A DNA stretch of 64,000 bases. Source: Erythroxylum novogranatense. Its lineage: Eukaryota > Streptophyta > Magnoliopsida > Malpighiales > Erythroxylaceae. The stretch spans positions 51,662,063-51,726,062 of the forward strand of contig CM057233.1 of the NCBI GenBank assembly GCA_029891385.1, in the 5' to 3' direction. Below are positions 57,600 through 64,000 of this stretch, one piece after another. Each line of letters starts with the position of its first letter. Positions within the stretch are counted from its first letter, which is position 1. The position numbers were made by a program, and so were the translations under genes. The notes under the pieces were generated by a model. It was not told the DNA's origin, did no database searches, and worked only from the letters and a program-made list of their open reading frames with translations.

Positions 57600-59435
57600 T
57601 GTTGAGTAGTGCCCTATAGGCAATCCCTTTAGCGCATTTTGTTCATAGTCATGTATGCACTTTATGAATAAATAAAGCAAGGCATATTTCATTTATTTGA
57701 TATTCATTTTATTATGAATTGATAATGATCTTTAATCAAATTAATGAAGTCCTCGATACATGACATAGCATGAAGGAAATTATGATGCGATCATACTACC
57801 GAGATTCCTATCATGTGCAATTATGTCAAGATTCAAATTCTCCTAGTCATAGGATTAACGAGACCGACATCGTTAATCCGGATAGACTAGCACATGTCAA
57901 ACTTCTTGATCGATCAAGCAAAGGATCTCGTAAAACTGTAAATATTGAGATATTTAGCTTTGACACGTGGATGCTTACTAGTGGTAGTAAGTACATTGAT
58001 GACCTGCTATGAGATCATCACATGGATGTCCTATACAAATGTCGCTGATAATCTCATCATAGCAATGGTGCAAGTATCCTTAGACTCGAGGTACTCAAGG
58101 ATATCTTGGTACCGATTCGTATTTTGACTCCATTCCTTGTTGCCTTTCGAGGTCGCCATAGGGTGGTGATTGGGTGCACTTGAGGTATTCAAGGTAATTG
58201 AGTAGCCAATAGAGGATTCACCACTTCATTATAGCGTAAGAGATACCCATGGCCTCTTATCGGGATCATTACTTTGAAGTCTCTGGCCGAAAGATACATA
58301 TGTCATGAAGATGGTCTTCATGGACATATAAAGTAATGCGTCCCCAGACGAGAACCGATTACACTTGGACTAGATTTGATCCGATCAGCCTAGTAAGAGT
58401 TGACACATTGCCCATACTCAAACCAAGTGGGGTATAGCATGGTGAAAGGACTAATTGCACAGAATTGTCTATGGAAGGGTTCGTGATATGGTTTCATTAG
58501 TCAAACCAATTACTTTCCGGTCAATTGGGGTCATGATGTGTTGCTAGATACCGCTCATGACTTGCTCAGATTAAGTGTTAATCTAAGTGGTCAACATAAC
58601 CGGAACCTAATGGGTCACACGATAAGAGTGACTCGAGAATCAGAAATAGTTTCTACGTAGATCCGATATCCGGAGAGCAATAGGATTAAATGGATCCCGA
58701 TGAGATTGGGATATGTCCCGATGAGATTGCGACATCGACATTCTTTGAAAACCGCTTCCGGTGATTTTCACCTACGGGGCTGCAGCAGTAGGAGGACCAA
58801 TTCCAGCTTGATCGACCACTTCAGCAATTATATATATATATTAATTAAGTAAATAATTAATTAAGTATATATAAAAAGATGTTGATTTTCGGTGGAGCCA
58901 TTAAATGGAGAAGTGAAGTTGGTTTGAAAAGTCAAACCTAATCATCATTTAGCATTTTAAGGCATTTTATGCCTCCTACGTGGATGAGCATCCACCAAGC
59001 CCTTTTATATGTGTCTTAAGTGTTAAATATACATAGAAGAAGGATTGGAAAAAAGCTTGGTCGTGGGTTTTAGAAGGAAGAACCGAAAGCTTAAAAGTTA
59101 AGCTTTGAAAATCTTGTTTTCATCTTCTTCCTCTCATCATCTCAAATTGCTTCTACTTCTCCAAGGCTCCACCAAGATCATTTCATTTGCTCTCCAAGGC
59201 TAAGGTAAGAGCTAGCACTCTTTTCTTTAGTCTAGCTATTCCCGGGTCAAAAGAGTTTGTCCCGGTTAGGTTTTCCGACCTCTGCGTGGATACTGTTAGA
59301 GACGGTCTCCTTTGGTCGTTATGGTTTGATTGTTTGTACTTACACATGGATCCTGGCTTTCGGGAATGTCCCGGGACTCAAAATTTTAAATTCCGCACTG
59401 TGGGCATGTGATGCCTACCCCGGGATTTTCCTACA
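57600..59435 (+). repeat. E2 3' LTR (1836 bp)
   Basis: It starts TGTTGAGTAG (the 5' copy has TGTTAGAGTAG) and ends CCTACA, followed by TSD GAGTC. The last 450 bp are nearly identical to the 5' LTR. At 57820-58810 there are many small differences, often CGATC-type. Confidence 0.95.
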
Positions 59436-59782
59436 GAGTCGTGGGAGAGGGAGAAGAGAAGAGAAGAGGGATTTCGATCTTTGAGGATTTCTGACAGATT
59501 CGAAGTATTTGTGGGTAAGTTTCGCTTTGTTTAAACTTGTTTTGGTTAGATTAAACTTAGAGGATGTGGAATGTAGTAGAATCGGTGGTTTTAGGGTTTT
59601 AGGGTAAAAATGGTTAGATTTCGTGGGTTGATGTGTTTATGACTGATTTTGAGTTGTTGCTGGGTTAGAAATGTAGTATAAGACATGATCTAAGGCTTAG
59701 GTGTGTTGCATTTGAGTTTGGGAAATGATTGAAGTTGGAAAATGCTGGAAATCGGGTTTCGGAGTCGAGCTCCAGACCCGCA

Positions 59783-60003
59783 CGTCGCGACGTGCATTTG
59801 AACACGCCGCAACGTGGAGTTCGTCGCGACGTATAATAATTAAATTCGTCGCGACAAGCGGGGAAACGTTCGTCGCGACGTGCGAGAGAAGCGTTCATCG
59901 CGACGTGCGAGAGGGGTGACGTCGCGACGTGCGAATGGGGCGAGATCGCAACATGCGAAGAAGGCTCGTCACGACGTGCGAAGAGATTTGGCTCGCCGCG
60001 GCG
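59783..60003. repeat. CGTCGCGACG palindrome array in E6 LTR (10 units)
   Basis: Units start at 59783, 59805, 59822, 59847, 59871, 59896, 59920, 59944, 59967 and 59994 (spacing 22, 17, 25, 24, 25, 24, 24, 23, 27). Four are exact CGTCGCGACG; others differ by one to three bases, often by C-to-T or G-to-A changes. The last is CGCCGCGGCG. Confidence 0.93.
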
Positions 60004-60600
60004 AACATCCAATTTTTCCGAAGGAGATTTTTGGACATATCTTGGGTTGTAGATGTCCAATTAAGGTGATTTTAGATTTGTTGTGAACTAGAAATAAAGG
60101 GCTACAAGTTTTATGAAGAAGGGAAGTTCGGAATCAGCCTTTAAGGGTTCAGGAATTTAGATGAAAGTCGGATGTAGACTTTTAGTGCTTTACTTTTGAT
60201 TGTCAAGCTTTATGGAATATTTCTTTTGGATATTGATTGAATGAGAACTTGGTTTATTATAGGAAACCAAGCCAACCTGACCCAATCGTAAGAGGGAGGA
60301 CACTAGTGAGTCGGATACTCGAGCAATATTAGGTGGGTAATATGTTTATAGTTGTTGTGTGTATGGGCAAATTGCCTTATGTATGCTTGCTTGCATTGTG
60401 TGACATTACTTGTGTTGAAATATTGAACATGCATTGTGATTATGATTATGCATGACCTTGATAGGCCTTATGGCATTTTGTGAGAATGAAAAGAATGAAA
60501 ATTATGAAAGCTTTGAAAAATGCTTTGAACATGAAACGAATGGTTATGTGTATTGTTTGGGTGAGAGAGTTACGGATGGAGTCACGTGCACGTTGACATA

Positions 60601-60632
60601 AAGCCTTCTCCCTGCTGCCCGCTTGAGGCAAC
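60601..60632 (+). other. Conserved LTR box, E6 copy
   Basis: AGCCTTCTCCCTGCTGCCC followed by GCTTGAGGCAA corresponds to 10282-10312 in E3. The flanks do not align well, so the box has been kept while the rest diverged. Confidence 0.7.
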
Positions 60633-61304
60633 AAGATCCTTGAGAAATTGGATACGGATAGTTTACGATATAAACTTCGGTTTATCCGGATCGTTTTACG
60701 GAACTCTCGAACCATTTGTGTGCATTCATGATTGATTTGACAGAAATGATGCATAATAATCGTTATGTTATGGCATGACATATGTTTATATGAATGTGAA
60801 TTGTTTGATGAATTTGGAGTTGCTATATATATGTACATATTGCTTGATTGTGTGGCTCGTTGCCAATGGCTATAAACGTATATGCCACTAAGCTTCGCAG
60901 CTCACCCCATTACTCTCCCCTCCTCAGGTGCAGAATGAGACGATCGTTGATCTTGCAAGGCATCGGAAACTTCAAACTAGTTAGGAGTTGTGTATTAAGT
61001 TAGTATTTTGGTTAGCCCGCCAGCATATCATCATGGAGCATACTCATGTATTTTGGATTTAAATTCTATTTTGTATTATGCTATATCTAAGAATAGTTGC
61101 TGCATTTCCTTTGGATTGTTATGATATGAAGCCCTTGCTATATGGGGTGTTTAATTATGTTTTAATGTGTGCGAAAAATGTTTATGTGAATCGAACTTAT
61201 GTATTGATGTTGGGATTGGGTCCGACATTATGAGGCGCCCGTCGCCGGTGCAGCCCGAGGGGCCGCCTCCGGAATAGGGATCCTGGACCCAGGCCCAACA
61301 TGTT

Positions 61305-61322
61305 TGGTATCAGAGCCAGGTT
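61305..61322 (+). other. E6 primer binding site (initiator tRNA-Met)
   Basis: TGGTATCAGAGCCAGGTT lies four bases after the LTR end CCCAACA. It gives the longest match to the initiator-Met complement in the window. Confidence 0.95.
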
Positions 61323-61473
61323 TAGTGTCCTCGGCTTATAATCCATATAGGACGAGTTGTTTGATATTTGCTTATTGTTGCATTTGATTGAGTGCATTAA
61401 GTGACATGCATATCATGCATACATGTAGATTGACTTGTAGCTAATCCTTAGTATTTCCATTTGAAGGAGTACG

Positions 61474-62612
61474 ATGCCACCTCGTAGAAGGACACGAGGA
61501 GTTATGCAAGGATCTGTTGCACCTGACTCTCCGATGGGAGATGAGAGGACTGATGAGTCAAGAGTCTCTGTGAAATGCCGAGGCTTCAGAGGACTAGGTT
61601 GTGAGCCCGCTCGTCAGAGACTCGAGGAGTCGCTAGTTCCATGATGTGAAAGTGCCTCCATTGGATCCGAGGCTATTTGTGCATTCACTCGGGCATTTGT
61701 TCAAAGCATGGGTCGATGCCACGCCTTTCGCTTCAAATTTCAGCTAAGAAAGGCAGACGGTTTGACAGATTGATGAAGTATGGAGCAGTGGATTTCTACG
61801 GGACCACTGACCCTGAGGAAGCTGAGACCTGGCTGAGAAAGACTGAAAGGGTGCTAGATCAGATGGAGTGTGAGGATGACAAGAGAGTTATTTATGCTGC
61901 CAGTTTGCTTCAGGGAGATGCTCTGCATTGGTGGGAGACTGTACCAGGGAGTCAGATGAGGCCAGTAGGGTTGGCATGGCAGGACTTCCTTGCTGCCTTC
62001 AGGAAGAAATATCTGTCTGAGATGTACATTCATCAGAAGCAGAGGGAGTTCCTCAGTCTTACTCAGAGGGAGATGACGGTTAGTGAGTATGAGCGTTGGT
62101 TCACTCAGTTGGCGAGGTATGATTCGGATTTGATGCTGAGTGAGGCTGCTAGGTGTCGCCGATTTGAGTCGGGTCTGCACTTGGCCATCAGAGAGAAAGT
62201 GATAGTGCAGAATTTCTGTGATTTTCAGCAGTTGGTTGAGGCAACACTGAGCATTGAGAATATTGAGAATATCAAGAGTGCAGTGAACAAGAAGAGAAAA
62301 GGAAGAGAGCAGTTCAAGAGGGGAGGCAGTACTAGTACTCCTATGCCTGACAGGAGTGCTAGGAGCTTCCCTGTTCAGTCTGAGGAGAGGAGCAGTGGTG
62401 CGAGCCGATCTCGACCGGTAAGGACTTCCACTGTTTCTCACCAAGCCTCAACGGTGGGCGGCAGTAGAAGGGTAAATGGGGATAGGCCATTCGTCCCGAA
62501 GTGTGAGCATTGCGGGAGACCCCATAGAGGAGAGTGCTACAGATTGACGGGAGCTTGCATTAACTGTGAAGAGAAGGGGCACATTGCTAGAGAGTGTCCT
62601 CAGCCTCCGTGA
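61474..62612 (+). pseudogene. E6 Gag (frameshifted near the N-terminus)
   Basis: The ATG at 61474 opens a 56-codon frame (MPPRRRTRGVMQG) that stops at 61642-61644. The main gag continues in another frame, with 311 codons open from 61677 to 62612. It has the Retrotrans_gag region (ETWLRKTERVLDQMECEDDK, ALHWWETV, FRKKYLSE, SEYERWFTQLARY), a basic Ser-rich linker and two zinc-binding motifs: CEHCGRPHRGEC and CINCEEKGHIAREC. It forms the particle and binds RNA in active relatives. One frameshift between about 61600 and 61680 is the main defect. Confidence 0.88.
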
Positions 62613-63141
62613 CAAGAGAGAAGTCAAATGCAAGTTCCTAGGAGAGCAGAGACTGTGGGTCAGAGGACTATAACAGAAGTGGGCAGTTCAGATGTAACTA
62701 AGAGAGTGAGCATTCTGGGAAACCTGTAAGGTGCCGACTGCTAGTGTTCATGATGACTCGGGAGGATGCAGAGACCGCTCCTGATGTAGTCACTGGTATG
62801 GTTCGACTCTTTTATGATGATGAGATTGCTTTGATTGATCCGGATTCTACTCATTCGTTTGTTTCTTCGAGAAGACCTGTGTGTGATAGAATTGTGAGCC
62901 CTTTGGATACTCCGCTGATGGTGAGTACTCCAATCGGCCAGTATATTATTGTTATTCAAGTATTTAGAGGTTGTGAGATTTGTATTGGTGGAGAACTTCT
63001 AGTGATCGACTTGATGCCACTGAAGATGGGAGGTTTGGATGTGATTTTGGGCATGGATACGTTAGAGAAGTACAATGCTCGTTTGGATTGCAAGCGGAAG
63101 ACAATGGAATTTGAATTGGATCATGGTAGAAGAGTAGTGTT
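62613..63141 (+). pseudogene. E6 protease (retropepsin-like), cut by E8
   Basis: The open frame from 62744 carries the gypsy protease fold: GMVRLFYDDEIALIDPDSTHSFVSS, where the usual D-S/T-G active site plus THSF is altered to DPDSTHSF, then VIDLMPLKMGGLDVILGMDTLEKYNARLDCK. The catalytic Asp is present but the following S-G is changed. The copia LTR E8 enters at 63142 after RVVFV, so RT and integrase are displaced beyond the window. Confidence 0.85.
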
Positions 63142-64000
63142 TGTAGGAAAATCCCGGTGTGAGCATCACATGCCCACGGTGCGGAAAACAAAAATTTTTG
63201 TTCCGGGACCTTCCCGAAAGCCAGGATCCATGTGACTATATAACAAAGTCGAACCAAAACGACCAAAGGAGACCGTCTCTAAAGGTATCCACGCAGAGAT
63301 CGGAGAACCTAACCGGGACAAACCCTTTGACCCGGGAATAGCTAGAACAAATTAAAGAGTGCTAGCTCTTACCTTTGTCCTTGGAGAGCTTGGAAGAATC
63401 GATGGAGGAAGATGAAAATTGGAGAAGAAGAAAGCTTGATCGTTGGTGAGAAGAGAGAAACAATTTCTCATAGGTTTTTCAAAACCTTTCTCATGTCTTT
63501 TATCAAAGCCAACGACCACCTCCTCATTTTTGTCTTTTTTCATTTAATATATTAATGACTAAGCAAAAATGGAACCTTCTTCTCCCATCCACGTTAGCTT
63601 CATTATATATATATATATATATATAAAGTTAAAGCTTCCTCTCTCCTTCTCCCACGTATAACAAATATATATATATATCTATATATATATATATTAATTC
63701 TTTAATTAATTATATATATATATATATATATATAAATGTCAAGTGGTCCAACACATCGGGTCGGTCTATCGGCCTCTAGGGTCCCGGTATGGGAAAACCC
63801 CGAAACCTTTTTCAGCAATATCAATGTCGCGATCTCATCGGGACATATCTCGATCTCATCAGGATCCATTTAATTCGATTGCTCTCCATTTATTGGATCT
63901 CTGTCCAAAACTATTTTATGAGTTCTCCGAGACACTCTTATGCGTGTGACCCATTAGGTTCCCGGTTATGTTGGCCACTTAGATCAACACTTAATCTAAG
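63142..64000 (-). repeat. E8: copia LTR of the E1/E2 family, truncated by window end
   Basis: It begins TGTAGGAAAATCCCGGTG on the plus strand, like 6252-7110 of the E1 5' LTR, so it is the left end of a minus-strand LTR (3' LTR of an element or a solo LTR). GTGTT (63137-63141) is the candidate left TSD copy. It has long TA runs at 63604-63626 and 63665-63735. About 860 of an expected 1840 bp are in the window. Confidence 0.92.

Larger units (their letters stand above)
38356..59435 (+). mobile_element. E2: Ty1/copia element, same family as E1, split by F
   Basis: Complete at both ends: 5' LTR 38356-40186, 3' LTR 57600-59435 and a perfect TSD GAGTC (38351-38355, 59436-59440). The element without F is about 9.6 kb. 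Gag is open; pol is full of small frameshifts and is interrupted by F within the RT/RNase H junction. LTR 5' portions are nearly identical over long stretches, suggesting a younger insertion than C0 or E5. Confidence 0.95.
59441..61300 (+). repeat. E6 5' LTR, second part
   Basis: It resumes the E6 LTR after the E2 TSD and matches E4 (minus strand) until about 60235. It contains a GA-rich run, donor-like GTGG|GTAAGT (59516), a palindrome array, the CCTTCTCCC box (60601), acceptor-like CTCCTCAG|GTGCAG (60926) and a GC-rich 3' end (GCGCCCGTCGCCGG, GGGGCCGCCTCCGG), ending CCCAACA. Confidence 0.87.
38099..63141 (+). mobile_element. E6: Ty3/gypsy element, split by E2 and cut by E8
   Basis: The 5' LTR starts at 38099 (TGTTGGATCCCG), is interrupted by E2 with its TSD, resumes after 59440 and ends CCCAACA at 61300. 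Then come the primer site, gag and protease up to 63141, where a copia LTR (E8) interrupts. RT, integrase and the 3' LTR are beyond the window. Without E2 the LTR is about 2.1 kb. It belongs to the TGTTGG-CCC LTR group with E3 and the foreign segment of E4. Confidence 0.88.

Noticed and set aside
61305..61322. tRNA gene fragment
   Set aside because: The match is the primer-site complement of the tRNA 3' end at an LTR border. No cloverleaf sequence is present.

Overview
The window is plant nuclear DNA made almost entirely of nested LTR retrotransposons. Evidence: Ty1/copia and Ty3/gypsy polyproteins, initiator-methionine-tRNA primer sites, polypurine tracts, target-site duplications (TSDs) and one hAT-type MITE. 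I see no host protein gene, rRNA or tRNA gene. The density and nesting fit pericentromeric or other heterochromatic DNA of a large repeat-rich flowering-plant genome. The species cannot be told from the sequence.

Layout. (1) 1-8095: copia element E1, minus strand, 3' LTR cut by the window start; RT-RNase H nearly open, gag core deleted. (2) An old decayed copia, C0 (minus), survives in pieces at 8096-9040, 19682-21019, 25918-26489 and 36569-36650, and hosts most other insertions. (3) 9041-19681: E3, a gypsy-type non-autonomous large element (LARD-like) with a 3.7-kb 5' LTR, a non-coding interior, a truncated 3' LTR and a nested solo LTR (B1, 15351-18047, TSD TAGTG). (4) 21020-25917: solo LTR E4 (minus, TSD AATAT), a mosaic of two LTR families. 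(5) 26490-36568: E5, a CRM-like gypsy (minus) with decayed gag-pol and, inside its 3' LTR, solo LTR D (26920-30159, TSD AAACA). (6) 37301-38030: hAT-like MITE with 8-bp TSD. (7) 38099 to about 63141: gypsy element E6 (plus), whose 5' LTR was split by copia element E2 (38356-59435, TSD GAGTC). E2 was in turn split by LARD-like gypsy element F (45578-57034, minus). E6 gag and protease follow at 61474-63141 and are cut by another copia LTR, E8, that runs off the window.

Cross-family architecture is the most interesting signal. Nearly every family carries an array of short self-complementary words spaced about 20-25 nt: AAGTCGACTT in the copia leaders, GTCCGTTTAACGGAC in the E3 LTR, CGTCGCGACG or CGCCGCGGCG in gypsy LTRs, and CCTCGCGAGG-type words in F and E4. 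The gypsy LTRs that start TGTAACATCC or TGTAGCATCC (B1, E4, D, F) also share a donor/acceptor pair that looks like an intron, with small hairpins inside whose stems covary (GAGC/GCTC, GGGC/GCCC, GGCT/AGCC). In the copia elements a predicted leader intron runs from inside the 5' LTR to 11 nt before the gag ATG and contains the primer site, the palindrome array and four covarying hairpins. That layout recalls retroviral packaging and dimerisation signals, which are present only on unspliced RNA.

Most open frames elsewhere are chance frames in LTRs. Element E2 and parts of F carry many small indels and CGATCG words not present in their sister copies, so some frameshifts there may be consensus-sequence errors.
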